From assembly GCA_963740455.1 (NCBI GenBank), contig CAVUEF010000019.1, positions 53,022-117,021 of the forward strand: a stretch of 64,000 nt of DNA, written 5' to 3'. Positions 1-8,196 of the stretch are shown piece after piece. The notes under the pieces were generated by a model. It saw only the letters and a list, made by a program, of their open reading frames with translations, did no database searches and was not told the DNA's origin. Both the position numbers and the translations under genes were made by a program. Within the stretch, counting starts at the first letter, position 1. The number at the start of each line of letters is the position of its first letter. This DNA is from Paucibacter sp963740455 (lineage in GTDB: Bacteria > Pseudomonadota > Gammaproteobacteria > Burkholderiales > Burkholderiaceae_C).

Positions 1-974
1 TCCTTGAGCCAGTCTTCGATCGTGCCGAAGATGTCCATGATGTGCGGCTGGCGCCCCTTGGGTGTCATGTAGGCCGGGTCGGTCTTCCACTCGGGCTTGC
101 CCAGCGCATCACAGATCGGCGCCCAGGCCTGGCCCTGGATCGTGAAGTAGATGTAGGCGTTGGGGTCGGTCTCCCAGCCCTTGCACTTGAGAATCCAGCC
201 CGGTTGTCCACCCCCGCCGGCGTTGCCGCCACGCGGCACCACCTTGTCGGCAAACGCTTCCATCTCGTGCGGGTACTGCGGGTACTCTTCAAGGTGGCCG
301 ACAGCGTCCAGGCGCAGCTGGTCGCGCATCTTGACGCGGCACAGATTGAGCACGGCGTCCTGCATCGCCACCGCCACCTTCTGGCCTTTGCCGGTCTGCT
401 GGCGCCCGATGATGGCCGTCAGTATGCCGATGGCCAGGTGCATGCCGGTGTTGGTATCGCCCAGCGCGGCCGAAGAGATCATCGGGCCGGCTTGCTCGCC
501 CTTCCACCAGCCTGTGGTCGAGGCAGCACCACCCGCGCACTGCGCGACGTTCTCATAGACCTTCAGGTCTTCGTATTCGTGACCATCGCTGAAGCCCTTG
601 ACCGAGGCCAGAATCATCTTGGGGTTGAGCTTCTGGATGTACTCCCAGGTGAAGCCCATGCGATCAAGCGCGCCGGGACCAAAGTTCTCGACCATCACGT
701 CGGACTCCTTGATCATCTTCTCCAGCACTTCCTTGCCTTCCTGGGTCTTGGTGTCCAGGGTCAGCGAGCGCTTGTTGCTGTTGAGCATCGTGAAGTACAG
801 CGCGTCAGCTTCCGGGATGTCGCGCAACTGGTTGCGCGTCACGTCGCCCGACCCCGGGCGCTCGACCTTGATCACGTCAGCACCGAACCACGCCAGCATC
901 TGCGTGCACGCCGGACCCGCCTGCACGTGCGTGAAGTCGATGATCTTGATGCCGTTGAGGGGCTTGTTTCCCAT
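1..974 (-). CDS. frc: Formyl-CoA:oxalate CoA-transferase, copy 1 (3' end outside window)
   Basis: This class III (CaiB/BaiF) CoA-transferase moves CoA from formyl-CoA to oxalate, feeding oxalyl-CoA to the decarboxylase encoded next to it. Only the first 324 or so residues are present because the gene runs off the window start. The ATG at 974 is preceded by a good AGGAG site. The visible part has the conserved N-terminal HVQAGP segment, the GDTNTG motif with the presumed catalytic Asp near residue 173, and a glycine-rich GGGGQ loop near residue 260. It lies 33 bp downstream of oxc on the same strand, so the two are probably one operon. It is almost identical to the complete copy at 9635-10906. 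The family call is firm; oxalate specificity is inferred from the oxc neighbour. Confidence 0.93.
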   Translation of the reverse strand, partial: MGNKPLNGIKIIDFTHVQAGPACTQMLAWFGADVIKVERPGSGDVTRNQLRDIPEADALYFTMLNSNKRSLTLDTKTQEGKEVLEKMIKESDVMVENFGPGALDRMGFTWEYIQKLNPKMILASVKGFSDGHEYEDLKVYENVAQCAGGAASTTGWWKGEQAGPMISSAALGDTNTGMHLAIGILTAIIGRQQTGKGQKVAVAMQDAVLNLCRVKMRDQLRLDAVGHLEEYPQYPHEMEAFADKVVPRGGNAGGGGQPGWILKCKGWETDPNAYIYFTIQGQAWAPICDALGKPEWKTDPAYMTPKGRQPHIMDIFGTIEDWLK

Positions 975-1016
975 TTTCAAATCTCCTTGTGAATGGCTCT
1001 TGCGAATTTACTTCTT
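1..1016. repeat. Long direct repeat, copy A (frc region)
   Basis: This stretch is repeated in direct orientation at 9933-10948 with only a few single-base differences, for example at 62 and near 612. It covers the frc coding region, its ribosome binding site and the last codons of oxc. The match stops abruptly at 1016/10948. The left limit is unknown because the window begins inside it. Confidence 0.95.
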
Positions 1017-2738
1017 CTTGGCCGCGCTTTGCGGGTTGAGGCTGGTGATGCGGCCGCTTTCGGTGCCGGCGCCTTCGTCGATGACCGCATTGATCAGGGT
1101 CGGCTTGCCGGACTTGATGGCTTCTTCCATGGCCTTGCGCAGCTCGGCCGGCGTCGTGGCCTGCACGCCCACACCGCCGAAGGCCTGCATCATCATCTCG
1201 TAGCGCGCGCCCTTCACGAACACCAGGGGCGACGGATCCTTGCCGCCCGTCACGTTGACTTCGTCGCCGCGGTAGACGCCGTTGTTGTTCATGATGACGA
1301 TACAGACCGGCAGCTTGTAGCGGCAGATGGTTTCGACTTCCATGCCGGAAAAACCGAACGCGCTGTCACCTTCGATGGCGATGACGGGCTGGCCCGTGAC
1401 CACGGCAGCTGCGACGGAAAATCCCATGCCGATGCCCATGATGCCCCAGGTGCCGACGTCCAGGCGCTTGCGCGGCTTGTACATGTCGACGATTGAGCGT
1501 GTGAAGTCCAGCGCGTTGGCCCCTTCGTTGACCAGGATGGCGTCCGGGTTGGCCTTGATGATGTCGCGCACCACGTTGAGTGAGCTGTGATAGTTCATCA
1601 CGGGCGGATTCTTCGCCAGGGTCTCGGCCATCTTGGCGACGTTCTTGGTCTTGCGCTCGGCAATCGCATTCAGCCATTCGGCTGGCGGCTTGGACCAGTT
1701 CGAACCCATGCCGGCCAGCAGGGCCGAGACACAGGAACCGATGTCGCCCACCAGCGGAGCCTCGATGCGCACATTGCTGTCAGCCTCGGTGGGGGAAATG
1801 TCGATCTGGATGAATTTCTGGCCGCCCCAGGCCTTGTGGTCCTTGCCACCCCAGGTCTTGCCCTTGCCTTGCGAAAGCAGCCAGTTCAGGCGCGCGCCGA
1901 TGAGCAGCACCACGTCGGCTTCGGGCAGCACGAACGAGCGCGCGGCCGAGGCCGATTGCTCGTGGGTGTCGGGCAGCAGGCCCTTGGCCATGGACATCGG
2001 CAGATAGGGAATGCCGGAGTTCTCGACCAGGCTGCGGATGTCAGCATCGGCCTGCGCGTAGGCAGCACCCTTGCCCAGCAGGATCAAGGGCTTCTTGGCG
2101 CTCTTGAGCAGGTCCAGCGCGCGCTTGACGGCGTCAGGCGCCGGGATCTGGCGCGGCGCCGGATCGACCACCTTGATCAGCGAAGCCTTGCCGGCGGCCG
2201 CGTCCATGGCTTGGCCGAACAGTTTGGCGGGCAGGTCCAGATAGACGCCGCCCGGGCGGCCCGACACCGCCGCACGGATCGCACGCGCGACGCCAACCCC
2301 GATGTCTTCGGCATGAAGCACCCGGAACGCCGCCTTGCACAGCGGCTTGGCGATGGCGAGCTGATCCATCTCTTCGTAGTCGCCTTGCATCAGGTCGACG
2401 ATCTCGCGCTCGGAAGAGCCGCTGATCAGGATCATCGGGAAGCAGTTGGTGGTCGCGTTGGTCAGCGCGGTCAGACCGTTCAAAAAGCCCGGCGCCGAGA
2501 CGGTCAGGCAGATGCCGGGTTTTTGCGTCAGGAAACCCGCGGCCGCGGCAGCGTTGCCAGCGTGCTGCTCGTGGCGGAACGAGATGACTCGCATGCCTTC
2601 GGCTTGCGCCATGCGCGTGAGGTCGGTGATGGGAATGCCGGGCAAGCCGAAGATGGTGTCAATGTCGTTGAGCTTGAGCGCATCAATGAGCAGATGAAAA
2701 CCGTCAGTCGTTTCTTGTGAGGGCGTGTCGCTTGTCAT
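1008..2738 (-). CDS. oxc: Oxalyl-CoA decarboxylase
   Basis: A thiamine-diphosphate enzyme that decarboxylates oxalyl-CoA to formyl-CoA and CO2, completing the oxalate degradation cycle with Frc. The product is 576 aa, a normal length. The start is set at the ATG at 2738, giving MTSDTPSQ, because GAGAGGA lies just upstream; an open frame extends 24 codons further but lacks a good ribosome binding site. The N-terminal TPP-family segment reads DTIFGLPGIP, the central FAD/ADP-binding fold follows, and the C-terminal TPP motif is visible as GDSAFGFSGME followed about 20 residues later by NNNGVYRG. It is first in an operon with frc and divergent from a Crp/Fnr-type regulator. Confidence 0.94.
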   Translation of the reverse strand: MTSDTPSQETTDGFHLLIDALKLNDIDTIFGLPGIPITDLTRMAQAEGMRVISFRHEQHAGNAAAAAGFLTQKPGICLTVSAPGFLNGLTALTNATTNCFPMILISGSSEREIVDLMQGDYEEMDQLAIAKPLCKAAFRVLHAEDIGVGVARAIRAAVSGRPGGVYLDLPAKLFGQAMDAAAGKASLIKVVDPAPRQIPAPDAVKRALDLLKSAKKPLILLGKGAAYAQADADIRSLVENSGIPYLPMSMAKGLLPDTHEQSASAARSFVLPEADVVLLIGARLNWLLSQGKGKTWGGKDHKAWGGQKFIQIDISPTEADSNVRIEAPLVGDIGSCVSALLAGMGSNWSKPPAEWLNAIAERKTKNVAKMAETLAKNPPVMNYHSSLNVVRDIIKANPDAILVNEGANALDFTRSIVDMYKPRKRLDVGTWGIMGIGMGFSVAAAVVTGQPVIAIEGDSAFGFSGMEVETICRYKLPVCIVIMNNNGVYRGDEVNVTGGKDPSPLVFVKGARYEMMMQAFGGVGVQATTPAELRKAMEEAIKSGKPTLINAVIDEGAGTESGRITSLNPQSAAKKK

Positions 2739-3053
2739 ATTGAAATCCTCTCCATCTTGCCGTTGATTGAAATCGGATCGGGCGTTCGGCAACCCTTGCG
2801 ATGGTTCCATGCCGGCCCGTTTGCCTGAGCTTGTTGCCGGCCCGGATACTGGCCTACGGCCTGCTGCGGGCAGCGCACTTGCGGTGCCCTTGCGGATCGG
2901 ATGTCCTTGCTAGAATTTGTCGGTTTGCGCGGTCTTTCGCACTCTGTCGGCGAGACCACCAACTTCGTGGCAGCACTATCACTCGCAGGCTCTGATTCAG
3001 ACAATGACCGCGGTCAATTTTCGCGAAATGCCCGGGTTCCAAGGCGGCCTTCC
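2739..3053. promoter_or_regulatory. Divergent intergenic region between oxc and regulator 1
   Basis: This 315 bp gap should hold both divergent promoters. Near oxc there is a TTGAT-TGAA-ATCGG sequence (2763-2776) that matches 8 of 10 positions of an FNR-type box. Near the regulator there is a better box at 3004-3017, followed by a 10 bp palindrome, TTTCGCGAAA, at 3019-3028. No convincing -35/-10 pair could be chosen by eye, and no further gene is seen. Confidence 0.5.
3004..3017. promoter_or_regulatory. Candidate Crp/Fnr-type operator before regulator 1
   Basis: The sequence ATGAC-CGCG-GTCAA matches the dyad TTGAC-N4-GTCAA at 9 of 10 arm positions and contains a perfect 12 bp palindrome. It lies about 37 bp before the regulator start and recurs at the equivalent place before the second regulator (11159-11172). 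The regulators carry an FNR-like E..SR recognition helix, so autoregulation is a reasonable inference. Confidence 0.5.
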
Positions 3054-3572
3054 ATGATCTGTACGGTGCCCTTGTCCAGCCACACCGAACGCAACGTGAT
3101 CCGGCTTCAGCTGAGGCGCAACATCGTGCTCGCGGCGTTGTCCGACGCAGACTGGTCCGAGCTGGAGCGCCATATCGTTGTGGTCGAGTCCGCCAAGGGC
3201 GATCACTTGCTGGAACAGGGCGTGCACGACATGGAGCAGTACTTCGTGCTCGACGGCGTTCTCAAGCGCGTCGTGACGAACGCCGAAGCCAAGGAGATGA
3301 TCCTGCGCTTTGCCGCCGAGTTCGACTTCGAGACCAGCTACGCGGCCTGGCGACTCAAGACACCGACCCCCTACAGCATCGTCAGCGTCAACAAGTCGCG
3401 CGTCGCGAAACTGCCGCTGCCCATCTGGGTGGACTTCATCGACCACCATCCGACCCTCAAGGCGGCCTTCGAGTACGAGGTGATGCGCTTGATGAGCGAG
3501 ATCATGGCGCACACCATCACCCTGCACCTGCTCGACGCGCCCGGGCGGGTGCACCGCTTCGAGCGCAAACAT
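3052..3572. repeat. Direct repeat, regulator segment copy A
   Basis: This 521 bp segment is repeated at 11209-11729 with about three mismatches. Identity drops sharply after GAGCGCAAACAT, so the last 100 bp of the two regulator genes differ at many positions. Such a sharp edge suggests recent gene conversion or recombination rather than uniform divergence. Confidence 0.9.
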
Positions 3573-3671
3573 CCCGAACTGGCCCGGCGCGTGCCGAAGA
3601 AGGAACTCGCGTCCTACCTCAATCTCTCGGCTGAAACGCTGAGTCGGCTGAAGAAACGCGGAAAGATTTGA
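3054..3671 (+). CDS. Crp/Fnr family transcriptional regulator, copy 1
   Basis: A 205 aa protein with a cyclic-nucleotide-binding-type beta-roll sensor domain (about residues 20-125), a dimerisation helix, and a C-terminal winged helix ending in a recognition helix with SAETLSRL. The E..SR pattern is that of FNR-type proteins. Only one Cys is present near the N-terminus, so an FNR iron-sulfur cluster is unlikely and the effector is unknown. I chose the ATG at 3054 because the identical start is kept in the second copy, while a longer upstream open frame is not. Residues 1-172 are nearly identical to copy 2 and the DNA-binding end differs. Its divergent position suggests it controls oxc-frc. 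Confidence 0.85.
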   Translation: MICTVPLSSHTERNVIRLQLRRNIVLAALSDADWSELERHIVVVESAKGDHLLEQGVHDMEQYFVLDGVLKRVVTNAEAKEMILRFAAEFDFETSYAAWRLKTPTPYSIVSVNKSRVAKLPLPIWVDFIDHHPTLKAAFEYEVMRLMSEIMAHTITLHLLDAPGRVHRFERKHPELARRVPKKELASYLNLSAETLSRLKKRGKI

Positions 3672-3701
3672 CCCGGCGCGTTGCCACTGCCGCGTCAAGG
3701 A

Positions 3702-4535
3702 TCATTCTCTGACGGCCTTGAACAGTTTCGTCCCGGTCATCATCCGCAATTGATTGTCGACGTCCACCACGCCCGGCACGCCAGCGACGACGTTCTGTGT
3801 CAAGGCGCGTTCCGATTCGCTGAACACAATGCCGGTCAACTTGACATGCCCGTCATGACATTCGATCGTGACCTGGATGTCATGCGTCTCGTCACCCGAC
3901 CGTAGCGTCGAGCGAATGCGTGCCTCCAACGCCATGCCTTGGATCAGCGCCCGTGATTGCTCGGTTTCGGCGAACTCGGGACGTCCGGCCAGTTCGCGGA
4001 TCACGTTCACGCAGCTCTGGACCGACAGTCTGTCGGTGTTGAGCACCAAGTCGAACAGCAGCGGGTCGCCCCAGGTCACGCCCAACATGGCATGCATGCG
4101 CGACGCATGCGCCTGATCGCTGCGGCGGATCTCGTCGGCTGCGGCCTGCGTGTCGTCGATCTCAAGATGGTCCATCAACCATTCGACGCGTTTTTCGAAG
4201 GTCCGCGTGACACGCACGCAGATCACATGCGGCACCGGGTGCAGCAAGGCGGCTGCGCCCCAGCCCCGCAACACGACGTTGCCGCGCGCCGCGACCTCGA
4301 ACACCTCCTCGGCCGAATACAAGGCCATGCTGCGCTGGTCGGCGCGCAGACGCTCGATGACCCCGGCCTTGCCCTCGCGCAAGCGGTTCACCAAGCTCTT
4401 GGACAGCTGCATGCGATTGGCCACATGCTCGACGACCTCGTGACGGAGCACGTCAAGCTTCATTTCCTCGGCCAGCTGGATTGCCACATCCTTGGCAAGC
4501 GAACCCATCTCCTGGGTGAATGCGATTACGGGCAT
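3702..4535 (-). CDS. Cytidylate-kinase-like / BON domain fusion protein
   Basis: A 277 aa protein. Residues 1 to about 190 resemble the cytidylate-kinase-like family: an N-terminal nucleotide-binding segment with GSLAKDVAIQLAEEM, then VVLRGWGAAALL and an Arg-rich lid region. The classical P-loop lysine is not in its usual place, so catalytic activity is uncertain. Residues of about 205-275 form a BON domain, usually found in envelope or stress proteins that bind lipids or other ligands. The gene starts 15 bp after tctA and is probably co-transcribed with tctCBA; it converges with regulator 1. Substrate and role are unknown. The fusion of a kinase fold to BON in a transporter operon is the unusual point. 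Confidence 0.75.
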   Translation of the reverse strand: MPVIAFTQEMGSLAKDVAIQLAEEMKLDVLRHEVVEHVANRMQLSKSLVNRLREGKAGVIERLRADQRSMALYSAEEVFEVAARGNVVLRGWGAAALLHPVPHVICVRVTRTFEKRVEWLMDHLEIDDTQAAADEIRRSDQAHASRMHAMLGVTWGDPLLFDLVLNTDRLSVQSCVNVIRELAGRPEFAETEQSRALIQGMALEARIRSTLRSGDETHDIQVTIECHDGHVKLTGIVFSESERALTQNVVAGVPGVVDVDNQLRMMTGTKLFKAVRE

Positions 4536-4550
4536 GTCATTCTTCCTTGC

Positions 4551-6080
4551 TCAGTCCACCGGTTGATCTTCGGGAAATTCACTCTTCTTTGCGGGTCGGA
4601 TTTTCGCGATGCCCTTGGAAATCAGCGGCCAAAACAGCATCACCATCGCCAGCGAGCTGATCGATCCTACCAAGGGATTCGACCACATGATGCCCACGTC
4701 GCCCTGCGACGCCAACATCGCCTGTCGGAACGCATTCTCCGCCTTGTCGCCGAGCACAAGCGCCAGCACGAGCGGAGCCAGCGGGTAGTTCAACTTCTTG
4801 AACACGTAGCCGACCAGACCGAAGCCGAGCATGAACCAGACGTCAAGCATCGCATTGTTCACCGTGTAGGCACCAATGGCGCAGATGACGATGATCACAG
4901 GCGCGATGATTGAAAACGGAATGCGCAGGATCGAGGCGAACAGCGGCACCGTCGAGAGCACGACGATGAGTCCGACGATATTGCCCAGGTACATGCTCGC
5001 GATCAATCCCCAGACGAAATCTTTCTGCTCGACGAACAACAGCGGTCCGGGCTGCAGACCCCAGATCAGCAGACCGCCGAGCAGCACGGCTGCCGTGGGC
5101 GAGCCCGGGATGCCCAGCGCCAGCATCGGCAACAGGGCGCTGGTGCCAGCCGCGTGCGCGGCGGTTTCCGGTGCGATGACGCCTTCGATCACGCCGGTGC
5201 CGAATTTCGCTCCGTTCCTGGACATCTTCTTGGCCAGACCGTAGCTCATGAACGACGCCGGCGTGGCGCCGCCCGGCGTGATGCCCATCCAGATGCCCAC
5301 CAGCGCACTGCGCAATGAGGTCACCCAGTACTGGGGCAGACTCTTCCAGGTCTCCCAGACCACTTTCGGATTGAGCTTGGCGGCCTTGCCGGAGAACTGC
5401 AGGCCTTCCTCCATCGACTGCAGGATTTCGGCGATACCGAACAGGCCGATCACCGCGATCAGGAAGTCGAAGCCGCGCATCAGTTCGGTCGAGCCGAAGG
5501 TCAGGCGCAACTGCCCGGTCACGGTGTCCATACCCACCGAGGCGAGCGCGAAGCCGACGGCCATCGAGATCAGGATCTTGAAGGGCGATCCCTTGCCCAT
5601 GCCGACGAAGCTGCAGAAGGTCAGCAGGTAGACGGAAAAGAACTCGGGTGAACCGAACTCGAGCGCGAACTTCGCCACCAGCGGCGCCAGGAAGGTGATC
5701 ATCAGCACCGCGATGAACGCACCGACGAAGGACGACGTGAACGCTGCTGTCAGGGCCTGCCCCGCCTGGCCCTTCTGGGCCATCGGATAACCGTCGAAGG
5801 TGGTGGCCACCGACCAGGGCTCCCCTGGAATATTGAACAGGATCGATGTGATCGCACCGCCGAACAAGGCCCCCCAGTACAGGCATGACAACATCACGAT
5901 GGCCGAGGTAGGCGACATCGAGAAGGTCAGTGGCAAGAGGATGGCGACACCGTTGGCGCCGCCCAGACCCGGCAGCACGCCGATCAGGACGCCCAGCGTG
6001 ATCCCGATCAGCATCAGGCCAAGGTTGCCTGGCGTCATGATGACCGCAAAGCCCCCGAGCAAGGAATTAAGGTTTTCCAT
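4551..6080 (-). CDS. tctA: Tripartite tricarboxylate transporter, large permease TctA
   Basis: A 509 aa integral membrane protein of the TctA family, the large permease of binding-protein-dependent secondary transporters for carboxylates. The typical N-terminal motif GVLPGLGGANGVAILLPLTF is present, followed by about a dozen hydrophobic segments and a second loop with ITPGGATPASFMSYGLAKK. It starts at the ATG at 6080 after CTGGAG. It is third in the tctC-tctB-tctA order and followed at 15 bp by the kinase/BON gene. The substrate cannot be read from the sequence; the neighbouring oxc-frc genes make oxalate or another small carboxylate a guess only. Confidence 0.92.
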   Translation of the reverse strand: MENLNSLLGGFAVIMTPGNLGLMLIGITLGVLIGVLPGLGGANGVAILLPLTFSMSPTSAIVMLSCLYWGALFGGAITSILFNIPGEPWSVATTFDGYPMAQKGQAGQALTAAFTSSFVGAFIAVLMITFLAPLVAKFALEFGSPEFFSVYLLTFCSFVGMGKGSPFKILISMAVGFALASVGMDTVTGQLRLTFGSTELMRGFDFLIAVIGLFGIAEILQSMEEGLQFSGKAAKLNPKVVWETWKSLPQYWVTSLRSALVGIWMGITPGGATPASFMSYGLAKKMSRNGAKFGTGVIEGVIAPETAAHAAGTSALLPMLALGIPGSPTAAVLLGGLLIWGLQPGPLLFVEQKDFVWGLIASMYLGNIVGLIVVLSTVPLFASILRIPFSIIAPVIIVICAIGAYTVNNAMLDVWFMLGFGLVGYVFKKLNYPLAPLVLALVLGDKAENAFRQAMLASQGDVGIMWSNPLVGSISSLAMVMLFWPLISKGIAKIRPAKKSEFPEDQPVD

Positions 6081-6151
6081 CGAATCGAACTCCAGGAGTG
6101 GGACCGGCCGGTTGTTCGCGCGCCGTACCGAAAAATTCTGAGTGGGGAGAA

Positions 6152-6676
6152 TCAGTAGCCGAGGAAGCTCAGCGCGTCAAAATGTCCCTTGTACAGCGGC
6201 ACCTTGAACCAGACCTCGAACATCAGGAAGAAGAAGACACTCACGGCGACGCCCAGCAGCGCGCTCTTGGCCGGCGGATATTTGCCCAGGATGATCATGA
6301 ACGCGGTGATGTAGATCGTCGAAGCGATATAGATGCCGATGTACATGATGCCCAGCACGAACACGATGGCCGGCAAGAACACCGACAGAACGCGACCCAG
6401 CTGCACGCGATTGACAAAGGCGCCGGTGTCACGCGCCTTGTCGAACACCGACTGGTAGAAGATGCCCAGCGCCGAGAAACAGGTGATGAGTCCGATGTAG
6501 AACGGAAAGTAGCCCGAACCCGGTCCGTCGTCGGTCCACCCTGCGCCCAGCCGACGCGACTCGATCACGACGACCAGGCCGAACGCGAAGAGGATGACCG
6601 CCACCACCGCGTCGACGGTGTTGTTCTTGGCCAGTACCGGGCTGTCGGTCGAATCGGATGATTGTTGGTCTGACAT
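6152..6676 (-). CDS. tctB: Tripartite tricarboxylate transporter, small permease TctB
   Basis: A 174 aa membrane protein with four predicted hydrophobic helices: near residues 22-42, 55-80, 95-120 and 140-165. A short polar N-terminus comes first, and the conserved GPGSGYFPFYIG loop that is a hallmark of the family follows helix 1. It lies between tctC and tctA on the same strand. The 245 bp gap before it holds no gene but contains a GC-rich hairpin directly after tctC. It forms the transporter with TctA and takes substrate from TctC. Confidence 0.9.
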   Translation of the reverse strand: MSDQQSSDSTDSPVLAKNNTVDAVVAVILFAFGLVVVIESRRLGAGWTDDGPGSGYFPFYIGLITCFSALGIFYQSVFDKARDTGAFVNRVQLGRVLSVFLPAIVFVLGIMYIGIYIASTIYITAFMIILGKYPPAKSALLGVAVSVFFFLMFEVWFKVPLYKGHFDALSFLGY

Positions 6677-6887
6677 GAGAATGTGCTTTTTTCAGGTTGC
6701 CAGCGTTGGCTGCGGCCGCGGTCGCAGCGAGCGGCTGAGGTTTGAAACTGAATTGAAGAATCCGTTGCGCAGGCCCGCACCGGACCCCGCAGCCTGCCAC
6801 GACGCCGTGGCCGGCACCGCTCCTTGCCGCGCGTCAACGGCGCCTGCCGTGACCCGCACCGGGCGGTCGTCCAGCGAGGCGTGCACA

Positions 6888-6901
6888 CCGCCGCACGGCG
6901 G
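6888..6901 (-). promoter_or_regulatory. GC-rich hairpin after tctC
   Basis: The dyad CCGCC-GCAC-GGCGG begins 20 bp after the tctC stop codon. There is no U-run, so it is not a classical terminator. A hairpin between the binding-protein gene and the permease genes could limit read-through or stabilise the tctC message, giving more TctC than TctB/TctA. The structure is visible; the role is inferred. Confidence 0.4.
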
Positions 6902-6921
6902 CGCGCACTGCCACTCGCTCT

Positions 6922-7953
6922 TTACTTCTTCGCCATGAACCCCGCTTCGGTCATGAGTTGATGATGCATTTCTTCGGCCTTCGTGAGCCACTTGGTGAAC
7001 TCTTCGCCAGACAGGGCGGTCGTGTTGAACGCGCCCTTTTCCATGAAATCCTTCCATTCAGGCGTCTCGCGAACCTTCTTCAGCAGGTCGCTGTAGAAGG
7101 CCACTTGCTCGGCCGTCACGCCCGGAGCCATGAAGATGCCACGCAGCATCACGTAGTCGGTGGGAACGCCGGATTCCTTGCAGGTCGGAATATCGCCCCA
7201 GGACATTGTGGCGGTGATCTTGGTCTTGTAAGGCATCCGATCGGAGTCGAACACGCACAGCGGACGCAGTGCACCGGCACGCCATTGCGAGACCGCCTCG
7301 ATCGGGTTGTTCACCGACGAGTCGATGTGCTTGCCCACCAGTTGCACAGCGACTTCACCACCGCCCTTGAAGGGGATGTAGATGAACTTCGTGCCGGTGG
7401 CCTTTTCGAGGCCGACGGTGATGATCTGGTCTTCTTGCTTGGAACCCGTTCCGCCCATCTTGAACTTGCTCGGGCCCGCCGCCTTGACGGCCGCAATGTA
7501 CTCGGCCGGCGTCTTGTACGGTGTCTCGGCATTGACCCACAGCACGAACTGGTCGAGCGCCATCATGGTGACCGGCGTCATGTCTTTCCAGTTGAACGGC
7601 ACGCCGGTGGCCATCGGCGTGGTGAACAGGTTGGACAGCGTAATGATGAGTTTGTTCGGGTCGCCCTTGGCGCCCTTCACGTCGAGGAAGCCTTCGGCGC
7701 CAGCGCCGCCCGACTTGTTCACGACGATCATCGACTCTTTCATCAGCTTGTGCTTGACGACAATGCCTTGGATGAATCGTGCCATCTGGTCGGCGCCGCC
7801 GCCAGTACCGGCGGGCACGACAAACTCCACCGGCTTGGTGGGTTCCCAGGCCTGTGCAGGACCTGCCAAAGACAGCGCGGCGGCGGCGGCGATCGCCGAA
7901 AAGCCGACACGAGCGAGCCACGCAATGTGGTGCTGATTTTCAAGCTTGGTCAT
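6922..7953 (-). CDS. tctC: Tripartite tricarboxylate transporter substrate-binding protein (Bug family)
   Basis: A 343 aa periplasmic solute receptor of the Bug/TctC family, which is greatly expanded in Burkholderiales. The start at 7953 follows AGGAGA; an upstream in-frame extension of 11 codons lacks this. A signal peptide of about 34 residues ends at AQA before WEPTKPVEFVVPAG, and the next segment GTGGGADQMARF is the usual ligand-loop region. It is the first gene of tctCBA, and the hairpin after it suggests it is made in excess. Bug ligands include many carboxylates; oxalate is a context-based guess. Confidence 0.9.
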   Translation of the reverse strand: MTKLENQHHIAWLARVGFSAIAAAAALSLAGPAQAWEPTKPVEFVVPAGTGGGADQMARFIQGIVVKHKLMKESMIVVNKSGGAGAEGFLDVKGAKGDPNKLIITLSNLFTTPMATGVPFNWKDMTPVTMMALDQFVLWVNAETPYKTPAEYIAAVKAAGPSKFKMGGTGSKQEDQIITVGLEKATGTKFIYIPFKGGGEVAVQLVGKHIDSSVNNPIEAVSQWRAGALRPLCVFDSDRMPYKTKITATMSWGDIPTCKESGVPTDYVMLRGIFMAPGVTAEQVAFYSDLLKKVRETPEWKDFMEKGAFNTTALSGEEFTKWLTKAEEMHHQLMTEAGFMAKK

Positions 7954-8196
7954 TTTGTCTCCTGTTGATTCTTGCGGATTGTCCATCCGCCGAAATTCCG
8001 GCGCGCCGGATCACATTCATCGCGTGTAGATGCTCTGCCTGTCCAGAAAATTTGCGCTTGACCGCAGGCAACTTCCGCAGAATTGCACCCTGGGGTTTCC
8101 CCGGGTGACGCTTCAATCAAAACACCGGAACTCTTTGGCGGACGCCGCAACCTGCGCCAAGGCAGGTGTCCTGCGACCATGGTGCAACCATCTCCA

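Noticed and set aside
2901..3053. Upstream extension of regulator 1 by 51 codons
   Set aside because: The extension is not in frame-equivalent form in regulator 2, and the shared ATG at 3054/11211 fits both.
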